NCBI GenBank assembly: GCA_016192075.1
Contig: JACPUU010000012.1
Span: 310,001 to 374,000 of the forward strand
DNA length: 64,000 bases
Direction: 5' to 3'
Source of the DNA: Bacteroidota bacterium
Lineage (GTDB): Bacteria; Bacteroidota; Bacteroidia; Flavobacteriales_D; Crocinitomicaceae
Position numbers and translations under genes: made by a program
Shown here: positions 19,060 to 27,194 of the stretch, one piece after another
Numbering within the stretch: the stretch's first letter is position 1
Layout of the letters: the number at the start of each line of letters is the position of its first letter
The notes under the pieces: generated by a model
The model's database searches: none
Seen by the model: the letters and a program-made list of their open reading frames with translations, nothing else
Told to the model about the DNA's origin: nothing

Positions 19060-19092
19060 CAAATCTATCAATTTTAAAAGAGATGAATTCAA
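19060..19092 (-). promoter_or_regulatory. Promoter of the lptD-like gene
   Basis: CAAATCTA (19060-19067) reads TAGATTTG on the minus strand, an exact -7 box. CAA at 19090-19092 gives a TTG -33 element with a 22-base spacer. The -33 part would lie inside the first codons of the divergent amidase. Confidence 0.5.
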
Positions 19093-20189
19093 GGCTAAAT
19101 AACAGATCGGGTTTGATTTTATTGTCTTTTCTGATCTTTTTTTCATTTACGTCAACTGCACAGGACGATGGCTCACTTGCCGGACTAAAAACGGTGGTTA
19201 TTGATGCAGGTCACGGCGGTAAAGACCCTGGTTGCCATGGTGCCAGCTCGAATGAAAAAACGGTGACACTTGCAATTGCCCTGAAATTGGGTGAGTTTAT
19301 CAAAGAGACGTTTCCGCAGATCAAAGTGGTTTATACCCGTGATACTGATGTATTTGTAGAATTGGATGAGCGTGCGCAGATTGCCAACCGCAACAATGCT
19401 GACCTTTTTATATGCATTCATGCAAATGCAGGTCCTGCAACTGCTTATGGCGTAGAAACCTATGTGCTGGGGCTTCATAAAACAGAGGCTCAGAAACAGG
19501 TTGCTGAACGTGAAAATGCCATCATTGAACTTGAAGATGACGGAGGACAGAAGTACAAAGACTTTGATCTGAGTCCTGATGCAATCATTGCACGCCAGTT
19601 ACAGCTCAGCGTTTTTCTGGATCACAGCATTGTGTTTGCAACCAAATTGCAGGAACAGTTTGTGAGTATTGGACGCAGTGACAGGGGAGTAAGACAGGCA
19701 GGTTTCCTGGTTTTATACCGTACCACCATGCCCAGTGTGCTTATTGAAACGGGGTTTTTAACCAATGCCGATGAAGAAAAATTTCTGGCTGATCCTGAAA
19801 GTCAGAAAAAAATGGCACAATCAATTTTCAAAGCGTTTACGGAGTATAAAAAGTACTATGAGGCCGGAGATGTTGTATCAGACAATACAGACGGAAATAC
19901 AACCACCGTAAGTCAGGCTGAATTTGGTCTCCCTGAAAGTGAAGTAAAATCCGATGAACTCATTTACCGTGTTCAGATTGAAACGTCTACCACTAAAATA
20001 GCTACAAATGATACTCGTTTTAAAGGCATGACTGTTTTTATGTATGAAGACAAAGGTCTTTATAAATATACGGTAGGTGCGTTCCGCGACGCTGAATCAG
20101 CAAATGAGCTGAAGAAAGAAATGCGTACCCTGGGCTATGAACATGCCTTTGTCATTACTATGAAAGGGAATGTACGTGTTAATCTTTAG
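19083..20189 (+). CDS. N-acetylmuramoyl-L-alanine amidase with SPOR-like C-terminus
   Basis: 368 residues. Signal peptide about 1-26 (ends STAQ). Residues about 35-255 are an Amidase_3 (AmiC/CwlV) domain that cuts the bond between muramic acid and the peptide stem in the periplasm. The zinc and catalytic residues are visible: His44 (VIDAGHGGKDPG), Glu58 (NEKT), His113 (CIHANAG) and Glu222 (LIETGFLTN). Residues about 155-200 form the regulatory-helix-like insertion seen in Ami proteins. Residues about 290-368 (YRVQIETSTTK, YKYTVGAFRDAESANELKKE) are SPOR-like, which would target septal glycan. A short hairpin with T run follows; an MCE gene is next. Confidence 0.92.
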   Translation: MNSRLNNRSGLILLSFLIFFSFTSTAQDDGSLAGLKTVVIDAGHGGKDPGCHGASSNEKTVTLAIALKLGEFIKETFPQIKVVYTRDTDVFVELDERAQIANRNNADLFICIHANAGPATAYGVETYVLGLHKTEAQKQVAERENAIIELEDDGGQKYKDFDLSPDAIIARQLQLSVFLDHSIVFATKLQEQFVSIGRSDRGVRQAGFLVLYRTTMPSVLIETGFLTNADEEKFLADPESQKKMAQSIFKAFTEYKKYYEAGDVVSDNTDGNTTTVSQAEFGLPESEVKSDELIYRVQIETSTTKIATNDTRFKGMTVFMYEDKGLYKYTVGAFRDAESANELKKEMRTLGYEHAFVITMKGNVRVNL

Positions 20190-20207
20190 TACGTAAATAT
20201 TAGGATT

Positions 20208-20231
20208 GATTGAGTTTCAATCTATTTTTTT
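20208..20231 (+). terminator. Weak terminator after the amidase gene
   Basis: GATTGA (20208-20213) and TCAATC (20217-20222) form a 6-bp stem with a 3-base loop, followed by TATTTTTTT. The stem is short and AT-rich, so read-through into the MCE gene is likely. Confidence 0.45.
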
Positions 20232-20270
20232 GCACTATTTTAGCACTCTGAAACATTAGCCGTCCCAATA

Positions 20271-21308
20271 ATGAAAGTTTCGAAAGAATTTAAAGTTGGT
20301 CTCCTTGTCGTATTAGGTCTTTTACTGCTCTTTGTGGGCGTAAATTTTTTGAAAGGAGGCCTCATATTTGGGAAAAGCCGTGAGTTTTATGCGGTATTCA
20401 CCAATGCTTCAGGGTTAAAACCATCCAATGAAGTTCAGCTGAACGGCGTTAAAATAGGTCAGGTATTGGAGGTTGGACTTCACCCGCTTGATCCGCAAAA
20501 AATTCTTGTAAAATTTAATGTAGACGATAAAGAACTGCAGATTCCGGCTAATTCTGAAGCCTGGCTCATCAGCTCTGATTTGTTGGGGACAAAATGCCTG
20601 GATTTGAGGTTGGATACACTTCCAATGACCGAGCACAGCTATTACGAAGATGGTGATACCGTACTCTCCAACATTGAAGTTTCGCTGGAAGACAAAGTAG
20701 AAGCACAATTGCTGCCGCTTAAGCAAAAGACAGAAGAATTGATTGGATCTGTAGAAGGTATTGTGGTTTCAATCAACGCTTTCTGGGATACCAGTGCGGC
20801 CTATACCATTGAAGAAAGTATGTATGAAGTGCGTGAAGCCATTGGTACATTCGGTGAGCTGGCAAACAACCTGAGTATTTTAATTTCGCAGGAAACCGAA
20901 ATGGTAGGCAAAATTCTGAAAGACGTGCATACAGTTACCGATAACCTGGCGAATAAATCAGAACAGATATCCAACACCATTGACAATATTTCTGCCATTT
21001 CAGATACACTTTCCAACACCGATATCAAGGGCGTAATTGCTGAAACCAAAACAACCCTTACTGAAATAAACGGTGTCTTGTCTATGGTCAACAGTGGTGA
21101 AGGTACGCTTGGTTCGCTGCTTCACAGTGACAGTCTCTACAACGCACTCGTAAACACCAATGAGTCGGTACAACATCTGCTGGATGACATGGCCGCGAAT
21201 CCAAACAAATATGTTCACTTTTCATTATTCGGTCGAAAGGTGAAAGGTGTTCAGCTAACGACGGAAGAGGAGAAGAAGTTGAAAAACTGGCTTCAGACCC
21301 AACCTTAA
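20271..21308 (+). CDS. MCE/MlaD family lipid-transport protein
   Basis: 345 residues. A single membrane anchor (about 8-28) is followed by an MCE domain (about 38-120: REFYAVFTNASGLKPSNEVQ, LNGVKIGQVLEVGL, LLGTKCLDLRL) and a long helical region (about 150-320) with regular hydrophobic spacing. That is the layout of MlaD-type periplasmic substrate-binding subunits, which form hexameric rings or tubes carrying phospholipids between membranes. No MlaE/MlaF permease or ATPase gene is next to it in the window, so those must be elsewhere. It follows the amidase in the same direction and precedes the Fe-S gene by 27 bases. Confidence 0.9.
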   Translation: MKVSKEFKVGLLVVLGLLLLFVGVNFLKGGLIFGKSREFYAVFTNASGLKPSNEVQLNGVKIGQVLEVGLHPLDPQKILVKFNVDDKELQIPANSEAWLISSDLLGTKCLDLRLDTLPMTEHSYYEDGDTVLSNIEVSLEDKVEAQLLPLKQKTEELIGSVEGIVVSINAFWDTSAAYTIEESMYEVREAIGTFGELANNLSILISQETEMVGKILKDVHTVTDNLANKSEQISNTIDNISAISDTLSNTDIKGVIAETKTTLTEINGVLSMVNSGEGTLGSLLHSDSLYNALVNTNESVQHLLDDMAANPNKYVHFSLFGRKVKGVQLTTEEEKKLKNWLQTQP

Positions 21309-21335
21309 TACCCGGTTTTCTAAAAATCAATTCTC

Positions 21336-22619
21336 ATGGGAATCAGTAACATTATCTTCGCTCTAATCCTGATCGGAGCAAGTGTCCTGTTTACAATCAA
21401 CGTGCGCAAAATTATTGCCAATATCCGCCTGGGGCGTGATGTTAACCGCAGTGATAAACGATCAGAACGCTGGAAAACAATGATCCGCGTTGCGCTTGGA
21501 CAGTCTAAAATGCGAACCAGACCTTTTGCTGCAATTTTGCACCTTTTTGTGTACGCCGGGTTTATTCTCATCAACATTGAAATGCTTGAAATAGTGATTG
21601 ATGGCGTGGTTGGTTCACATCGTATTTTTCAACCTTTTTTAGGTAATTTTTATTATTTCATCATTAATTTCTTCGAGATACTGGCGGCACTTGTCGCAAT
21701 TTCCTGCATTATCTTTCTCATTCGCCGGAATTTCAAAAAAGTGGCGCGCTTTCAGGGGCCTGATTTGAAAGGCTGGGCCTATACCGATGCCAACCTGATT
21801 CTGATTACAGAAGTTTTGCTGATGAGTGCACTTTTAATTATGAATGCTGCTGATCCGCATGGTGGATTTGTCATTTCAAAACACATTGCACCTATGTTGC
21901 CCCAAAATGCAGAAACATTGCACGGGGTAGAACAGGTTGCCTGGTGGTTCCACATAATTGGTGTATTGGCTTTTCTGAATTATTTACCTTACTCAAAACA
22001 CCTGCACATTATCTGGGCTTTTCCAAATACGTTTTTTTCAAACCTGAATCCGAAGGGTAAATTTAATAACATGGAAAGCGTTACCCGTGAGGTGAAACTG
22101 ATGATGGACCCAACTGCTGATCCTTACGCCGCACAACCGGCAGCAGAAGGTGCACCGCAGCGTTTTGGAGCAAAAGATGTAACGGATCTTACCTGGATTA
22201 ACCTGATGAATGCCTATACCTGCACTGAGTGCGGACGTTGTACGTCATCGTGTCCGGCAAACATTACCGGCAAAAAATTATCACCGCGCAAAATTATGAT
22301 GGATGTGCGTGACCGGGTTGAAGAGCTGGCAGCAGCAAAACGTAAAAACGGGGCTGATTTTCACGACGGCAAATTTCTCATCGGTGATTATATTTCTGAA
22401 GAAGAAATATGGGCCTGTACCAGTTGTAATGCCTGTGTTCAGGAATGTCCTGTAAACATTGATCCGCTGGCCATTATTATTGATTTGAGAAGATACCTGG
22501 TGATGGAAGAATCCAAATTACCGGCTGAACTGGCAGGTATGGCAACAAACATTGAAAACAACCAGGCCCCTTGGCAATTCTCTCCGGCTGATCGGTTTAA
22601 CTGGGCAAAAGAAGCGTAG
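21336..22619 (+). CDS. Membrane Fe-S protein, HdrC-like with fused cytochrome-b-like part
   Basis: 427 residues. Membrane segments lie near 3-20, 64-85, 100-124, 150-170 and 205-225, with several His residues, as in a NarI/HdrE-like part. Residues about 290-390 hold two 4Fe-4S motifs, CTECGRCTSSCP (near 295) and CTSCNACVQECP (near 361), arranged as in HdrC-type subunits. Together with the HdrB-like gene at 23112-23906 it forms a heterodisulfide-reductase-like membrane module, common in Bacteroidota but of unproven partner. I infer quinone- or thiol-linked electron transfer. A small HAD gene starts one base after its stop codon. Confidence 0.88.
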   Translation: MGISNIIFALILIGASVLFTINVRKIIANIRLGRDVNRSDKRSERWKTMIRVALGQSKMRTRPFAAILHLFVYAGFILINIEMLEIVIDGVVGSHRIFQPFLGNFYYFIINFFEILAALVAISCIIFLIRRNFKKVARFQGPDLKGWAYTDANLILITEVLLMSALLIMNAADPHGGFVISKHIAPMLPQNAETLHGVEQVAWWFHIIGVLAFLNYLPYSKHLHIIWAFPNTFFSNLNPKGKFNNMESVTREVKLMMDPTADPYAAQPAAEGAPQRFGAKDVTDLTWINLMNAYTCTECGRCTSSCPANITGKKLSPRKIMMDVRDRVEELAAAKRKNGADFHDGKFLIGDYISEEEIWACTSCNACVQECPVNIDPLAIIIDLRRYLVMEESKLPAELAGMATNIENNQAPWQFSPADRFNWAKEA

Positions 22620-22620
22620 T

Positions 22621-23031
22621 ATGTTAGAAGAAAAAATGGAAAACGGCGAGCGCATTTCGCCTAAATTACCGGCACATATAAAAAATTACCTGATTGATAT
22701 TGACGGGACAATTGGTGACGATATTCCCAATGAAGAACCTGAACGTATGGTAACAGCACGGCATTATCCGGATGCTCTTGAAATCTGCAATAAATGGTAT
22801 GATGAAGGACATATTATCACCTTTTTTACCTCACGTACGGAAGAGCATCGTGTTGTGACCGAGGAGTGGTTAAAGAAATGCGGATTTAAATATCAGTACC
22901 TGTTAATGTGCAAACCGCGCGGAGGAAATTATCACTGGATTGATAACCACATTGTGCGCGCCACACGGTTTGAAGGCAGGTTTACCAATTTGATTGAAGT
23001 GGATTCTAAAATCCAGGTTTTTGAAAAATAA
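22621..23031 (+). CDS. Small HAD-superfamily phosphatase-like protein
   Basis: 136 residues from the ATG at 22621, one base after the preceding stop. A longer frame would start inside the upstream gene, so I do not use it. The HAD motif I is YLIDIDGTIGDDIPNEEP (Asp-x-Asp-Gly-Thr), motif II is ITFFTSRTEEH, and motif III/IV residues follow in CKPRGGNYHWIDNH. Such proteins are often labelled phosphoheptose isomerase by error; the motifs say phosphohydrolase. It is small and lacks a cap domain, so substrate is unknown. It sits between the two halves of the Hdr-like module and is probably co-expressed with them. Confidence 0.85.
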   Translation: MLEEKMENGERISPKLPAHIKNYLIDIDGTIGDDIPNEEPERMVTARHYPDALEICNKWYDEGHIITFFTSRTEEHRVVTEEWLKKCGFKYQYLLMCKPRGGNYHWIDNHIVRATRFEGRFTNLIEVDSKIQVFEK

Positions 23032-23111
23032 TGAATTGTTAAAAACAGCAAAGGAGTATTCGGACCTTGAAGCAAATAGCCCGGAATTTTAAATGCTGAA
23101 AAATAAAAAAT

Positions 23112-23906
23112 ATGAGTAACCCAATTACCGTAAAAACCATGTCCCAGATGCTCGCTGAAGGCGAAACTCCGGATATTTTATTTTGGGTAGGATGCGCCGG
23201 AAGTTTTGATGACCGGGCAAAAAAAATTACCAAAGCCATTGTCAAAATTCTGAATCACTGCAACGTGAAATTTGCAGTGCTGGGTACAGAAGAAGCATGT
23301 ACCGGTGATCCGGCAAAACGTGCCGGCAATGAATTTCTTTTCCAGATGCAGGCCATGATGAATATCCAGGTGTTGAACGGATATGAAGTTAAAAAAATTG
23401 TAACCGGCTGCCCGCATTGTTTCAACACCTTGAAAAATGAATATCCTGAACTGGGTGGAAATTATGAAGTGATTCACCATACCCAATTGCTGGAACAATT
23501 GTTTAAAGAAGGAAAAATTCAGATCAAGGGCGGCGGTGAGTTTAAGGGAAAACGAATCACCTTTCATGATCCATGCTATTTGGGGCGCGCCAATGATGTC
23601 TACGAAGCACCGCGTGAAGTACTTCAAAAGCTGGATGCCGAACTGGTAGAAATGAAACGCTGCAAAACAAAAGGTTTATGCTGTGGTGCAGGCGGTGCAC
23701 AAATGTTTAAAGAAGCAGAACACGGTAACAAAGAAATTAACGTGGAACGGACTGAGGATGCGCTTGAAACCAAACCACAGGTTATTGCAACCGGCTGCCC
23801 TTTCTGTAACACCATGATGACTGATGGTGTCAAAAATTTCAACAAAGAAAATGATATCCGGGTAATGGACATTGCAGAAATGATTGCCCAGGCAGCAGAT
23901 TTGTAA
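23112..23906 (+). CDS. HdrB-like CCG-domain Fe-S protein
   Basis: 264 residues, soluble. Two CCG-type cysteine clusters are present: the first around WVGCAGS, EEACTGDPAKRAG and TGCPHCFNTLKNEYP, the second around HDPCYLGR, GLCCGAGGAQM and TGCPFCNTMM. In HdrB-type proteins these bind a non-cubane 4Fe-4S cluster that reduces disulfides or passes electrons. The membrane Fe-S gene upstream gives the HdrC-like half. The order HdrC-like, HAD, HdrB-like, all on the same strand within 2.6 kb, suggests one transcript. Ends at a strong terminator shared with the convergent TonB receptor gene. Confidence 0.9.
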   Translation: MSNPITVKTMSQMLAEGETPDILFWVGCAGSFDDRAKKITKAIVKILNHCNVKFAVLGTEEACTGDPAKRAGNEFLFQMQAMMNIQVLNGYEVKKIVTGCPHCFNTLKNEYPELGGNYEVIHHTQLLEQLFKEGKIQIKGGGEFKGKRITFHDPCYLGRANDVYEAPREVLQKLDAELVEMKRCKTKGLCCGAGGAQMFKEAEHGNKEINVERTEDALETKPQVIATGCPFCNTMMTDGVKNFNKENDIRVMDIAEMIAQAADL

Positions 23907-23920
23907 ACGAAATCAAAGAA

Positions 23921-23967
23921 AAAAAAGCAAGGGGCGGAAGATACGATTTTCCGCCCCTTGCTTTTTT
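23921..23967. terminator. Strong bidirectional terminator
   Basis: A perfect 19-base inverted repeat (23921-23939 and 23949-23967, core GCAAGGGGCGGAA / TTCCGCCCCTTGC) with nine-base loop and A/T runs on both sides. It serves both the HdrB-like gene and the convergent TonB receptor, whose stop codon overlaps its edge. Confidence 0.93.
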
Positions 23968-26437
23968 AAAGCTTAATCAGCAACCGCGTCATAAAATTGA
24001 TTCCCGCCTGCGGATAGTAGAAGTTCTCTGTCGTTGTTTGTCCACCGTAAAAATAACTGTAGGTATACCCATTATTTTCATAAAGTTCATTGAAGAGGTT
24101 GTTGACCTGAACACCTAAAACCAGCTCTTTAAACAATTTGCTTTTCCACGAATAGCTGGCATCTATCGATGAAACAAAATAGGCATTGAGTGAACGGTCG
24201 TCATTAGACGTGTTATCCAGGAACTGTTTGCTGACATATTTTGAAATAAAAGTCAGGCTCATTCCCTTAAACGGTATGTACTCGAGTGCACCCGATGCAA
24301 TCAGGTTTGGTGAAAAGGCCAGGTCGGTATTGGAATGTTGTATGGCAACCTGTCCGCCGTTATCGTAATCATCGTAATATTCTGTGAAAGATGGAATTTT
24401 ATTCTGGCTGTACGTGAAGTTACCTGAAAGACTTAGCCCTTTTGTAATGCGGTATCCTGCTTCCAGTTCAATACCTGCACGGTAGCTTTCGGCTACGTTG
24501 GTTCTGGCATAGGCGCCTACATCATTTATGGCGCCGGTAAGTATCAGTTGATTTTTATAATACATCAGAAATACGTTTGCATTGGTCATAAACCGTGCTG
24601 ATTTGTAACGATAACCCGTTTCAACATTCTGAAGTGTTTCATGTGAGGGGCGTGATCCGGATGTGCTGTTGGTAAAATCATCTCTTACCGGTTCGCGGTT
24701 AGCAACCGCCACAGATGCATAAACATTGTTACGCGCATTGAAGTCATACATGATACCGGCCTTTGGGTTGAAAAAATCATAACTCACATTTTGATCGGTG
24801 TCAACCAGCTCTCCGTTCACCTGGTCTGGCCCGACAAAGGAATAATTGATGTGCCGGTATTGAAGATCGCCGTAGAAGGTGAATTTTTTCCATTCATAGG
24901 TTGCTTTCAGGTAAGAACTTGCATCGAGTTTGGTAGCGTCACTGTCATAGTAGTGATCACGTATCTGGCTGTTTGAAGCAAATTCGGCCCATATAATTTC
25001 ACCGTAATGGCCGCCCAGGTATTGATTAACAGCGCCGCCCCAGGTAATGTCCAGTCCTTTGTGATCTGAATAATTGAGTGAAAATATGCCGCCGTAAAAA
25101 TGGTTATCTAGCCAGCGGCGCCTTATAAAATCGCCATTTGTTACCGTATCGTTTGAAAAAATAACCGGACTTAAACCGTAGTCAGCCAGCGCATCGTTTT
25201 TGCGGTATTGCTCATAATATCCGCGGCCGCGTGTATAATGTGCCGCCAGGTTAAAATTCAATTTGCTGCTGAAGCTGTGAAGAAAATGCAGTTGGTAATG
25301 ATCTTGCTGGTAATGGTCCACTTCGTTTTCATAGGTATAGTAATTGTAGGTTCTGCCAGAGCTGAATAAGTTGGTGCTGTCTCCGGCATCGAGGTAAGTA
25401 ATTCCAAGGTTATTGTAATAGTGCGTGGTTAATGCATCGGTATTCCCTGTAATAACTGCCTGCGGTGTTCCCCACCAGGCCTGGTAGGTAATTTCTTTAC
25501 CACTGAAAACATTGGCGCGCAGTACTGATTTTTTTCCAAGCCAGGCTCCGGAAACATAGAATGATTTAAGATCTGAACTGGCACGGTCAATGTATCCGTC
25601 TGATGTAATTTGTGACAGGCGTGCATCCATCGTAAATTTTCCATCAATTAAACCTGACCCCACTTTAACGGTATTTTTGAGGGTGTTGAATGAACCGTAA
25701 GATGTTCCAACCTCGGCATACGGATCTTTGTGAACTTCATTGGTTTTAATGTTGATGCTGGCACCAAATGCCGCTGCGCCGTTAGAAGAGGTTCCTACAC
25801 CGCGCTGAATTTGAATATTTTCAACAGACGATGCAAAGTCAGGCATGTCTACCCAATAGGTACCGTGTGATTCAGAATCGTTGACCGGAATTCCGTTAAT
25901 GGTTACATTGGTTCGTGTAGGGTCAACACCTCTGATGCGTATGCCTGTATACCCAACGCCTGCGCCTGCATCTGAAGTAACAACCGTAGATGGTGTGAGG
26001 TTAAAAAGATAGGGGAGATCCTGGCCGTAATTGAGTTTTTCTATTTCTGGTAATGAGAGGTTGGTATAGGTTGCTGGTGTTTTATCACCGGCGCGCAGGG
26101 CTGATACAACAATCTCTTCAGATAAATACGAAAGCTCTTCCAGCATATAGTTGCGGGTGAGGTTACCGGTAGAAATCTGTAGCGTATCTTTTTCAGTGAC
26201 ATAACCCAGGGCTGAAATTTCTACAACCCAGGTTCCGGGTTTGATTCCTGAAAGCGTGTATGATCCGTCCGGTGCGGCAACAACTCCCTGAAAGGTATTG
26301 TGGATTACAATCCGGGCAGCCGGTATGCCTTCTCCTGAAAGGGTGGTGATTTTTCCGCTTAAGGTAGATTGAGCATTCGTCAAGTAGGGCACGAACATAA
26401 AAATCGTACCAATTAAGTGTATGTTTCTTGTTTTCAT
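23966..26437 (-). CDS. TonB-dependent receptor, TPP-riboswitch controlled (probable thiamine or precursor uptake)
   Basis: 823 residues. Signal peptide about 1-22 (ends TNAQ), a CarboxypepD_reg-like domain (about 24-110: LSGKITTLSGEGIPAARIVI, GTWVVEISALGYV), a plug domain (about 125-235: GYTGIRIRGVDPTRTNVTIN, IQIQRGVGTSSNGAAAFG) and a 22-strand barrel ending GINFMTRLLIKL with a terminal aromatic-poor strand. Such receptors import large or scarce molecules across the outer membrane with TonB energy. The leader contains a TPP riboswitch, so the cargo is probably thiamine or a precursor (established logic, not shown here). The PnuC-type and kinase genes upstream support vitamin uptake. Confidence 0.9.
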   Translation of the reverse strand: MKTRNIHLIGTIFMFVPYLTNAQSTLSGKITTLSGEGIPAARIVIHNTFQGVVAAPDGSYTLSGIKPGTWVVEISALGYVTEKDTLQISTGNLTRNYMLEELSYLSEEIVVSALRAGDKTPATYTNLSLPEIEKLNYGQDLPYLFNLTPSTVVTSDAGAGVGYTGIRIRGVDPTRTNVTINGIPVNDSESHGTYWVDMPDFASSVENIQIQRGVGTSSNGAAAFGASINIKTNEVHKDPYAEVGTSYGSFNTLKNTVKVGSGLIDGKFTMDARLSQITSDGYIDRASSDLKSFYVSGAWLGKKSVLRANVFSGKEITYQAWWGTPQAVITGNTDALTTHYYNNLGITYLDAGDSTNLFSSGRTYNYYTYENEVDHYQQDHYQLHFLHSFSSKLNFNLAAHYTRGRGYYEQYRKNDALADYGLSPVIFSNDTVTNGDFIRRRWLDNHFYGGIFSLNYSDHKGLDITWGGAVNQYLGGHYGEIIWAEFASNSQIRDHYYDSDATKLDASSYLKATYEWKKFTFYGDLQYRHINYSFVGPDQVNGELVDTDQNVSYDFFNPKAGIMYDFNARNNVYASVAVANREPVRDDFTNSTSGSRPSHETLQNVETGYRYKSARFMTNANVFLMYYKNQLILTGAINDVGAYARTNVAESYRAGIELEAGYRITKGLSLSGNFTYSQNKIPSFTEYYDDYDNGGQVAIQHSNTDLAFSPNLIASGALEYIPFKGMSLTFISKYVSKQFLDNTSNDDRSLNAYFVSSIDASYSWKSKLFKELVLGVQVNNLFNELYENNGYTYSYFYGGQTTTENFYYPQAGINFMTRLLIKL

Positions 26438-26504
26438 GTTTTAAACATTCATACAAGAACAAGGGGCTGATTCCTGGGGATTAATAAATTGGTTACTAGT
26501 TACA

Positions 26505-26588
26505 GTCACTTTCCTTCGCAGGCATTATCCTGATCAGGTCAATGGGTATAATCTCAGCACTGCATGACACAGAGCACCCCTTAGAGAC
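26505..26588 (-). promoter_or_regulatory. TPP riboswitch (THI element)
   Basis: Read on the minus strand the leader contains, in order, AAGGGGTGCT, GTGCTGAGATTATACCC, TTGACCTGATCAGGATAATG and CCTGCGAAGGAAAGTGAC. These are the conserved THI-box blocks (GGGGUGC, CUGAGA..ACCC, ACCUGAUC.GGAUAAUGCC.GCG.AGGGAA). P1 can form between AGAGAC at 26583-26588 and the complementary bases at 26505-26510. It lies 68 bases upstream of the TonB receptor start. It binds thiamine pyrophosphate and represses the gene below it in known cases. Confidence 0.93.
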
Positions 26589-26592
26589 AATG

Positions 26593-26624
26593 CAAAGTTA
26601 AGGTATAAAAAATTGAAAATCCAA
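26593..26624 (-). promoter_or_regulatory. Promoter of the riboswitch leader
   Basis: CAAAGTTA (26593-26600) is TAACTTTG on the minus strand, an exact -7 box; CAA at 26622-26624 gives TTG with a 21-base spacer. Transcription would begin a few bases before the riboswitch, so the receptor has its own transcript. Confidence 0.65.
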
Positions 26625-26681
26625 TCTTGTTTGCTAACAAGCCGGGGTGATAAATTCCAAAAGAGATAGATTGTTTGCCAC

Positions 26682-27194
26682 TCAGGGCAATACTTTTAGC
26701 GTATCAATTGCTTTTACCGCTGCCTGCAGGCGCTCTTCTGCCGCACCTCTGACAATGATAAAATTCAAGTTAAGTTCACGCATTTTTTTGTAATAGCTTT
26801 TAAAAAGCTCATCGCGGTCATATTCATTTTCCCGCAGGGGATCATAGGTCCAGGGTACATCGGTATCACATAAAATGTAAAGATCAAATACCTGCTGCTG
26901 TACTAATTTCTGAATAAGCGGAGATGCTTTTCCATATACCACCACTGACCAAATGTACATGACGATCATGTCCGTATCTGAAATCAAGAGTGGACCATTT
27001 GTAAAATTCTGAATAGATTCCTGCTGGCCTGTGGCAATGGTATCGAGATCTTCCTGCGAATATTTTCCACCGCTTTGCATGAGGAATTCGCGTGAATACT
27101 CAGGTACGAAAGTGGTTTTATAATGAGCAGCCAAAGCCTCAGCAAGACTTGTCTTACCGCAGGACTCGGGACCGGTGATGGCTACGCGGATCAT
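26682..27194 (-). CDS. NadR-like P-loop kinase
   Basis: 170 residues. Walker A is GPESCGKTSLAEAL (8-21), then VPEYSREFL, SDTDMIVMYIWS (Walker B-like) and LCDTDVPWTYDPLRENE, the segment typical of the ribosylnicotinamide kinase domain of NadR. No nucleotidyltransferase domain is attached, so it is a stand-alone kinase. It overlaps the PnuC-type gene upstream by four bases (ATGA), so the two are translationally coupled. Such PnuC/kinase pairs trap an imported vitamin by phosphorylation. The TPP-controlled receptor next door makes thiamine a candidate substrate besides nicotinamide riboside; sequence does not decide. Confidence 0.85.
   Translation of the reverse strand: MIRVAITGPESCGKTSLAEALAAHYKTTFVPEYSREFLMQSGGKYSQEDLDTIATGQQESIQNFTNGPLLISDTDMIVMYIWSVVVYGKASPLIQKLVQQQVFDLYILCDTDVPWTYDPLRENEYDRDELFKSYYKKMRELNLNFIIVRGAAEERLQAAVKAIDTLKVLP

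Noticed and set aside
22552-22620. Longer version of the HAD protein
   Set aside because: It would begin inside the HdrC-like gene; the ATG one base after that stop is simpler and gives the family-typical start.
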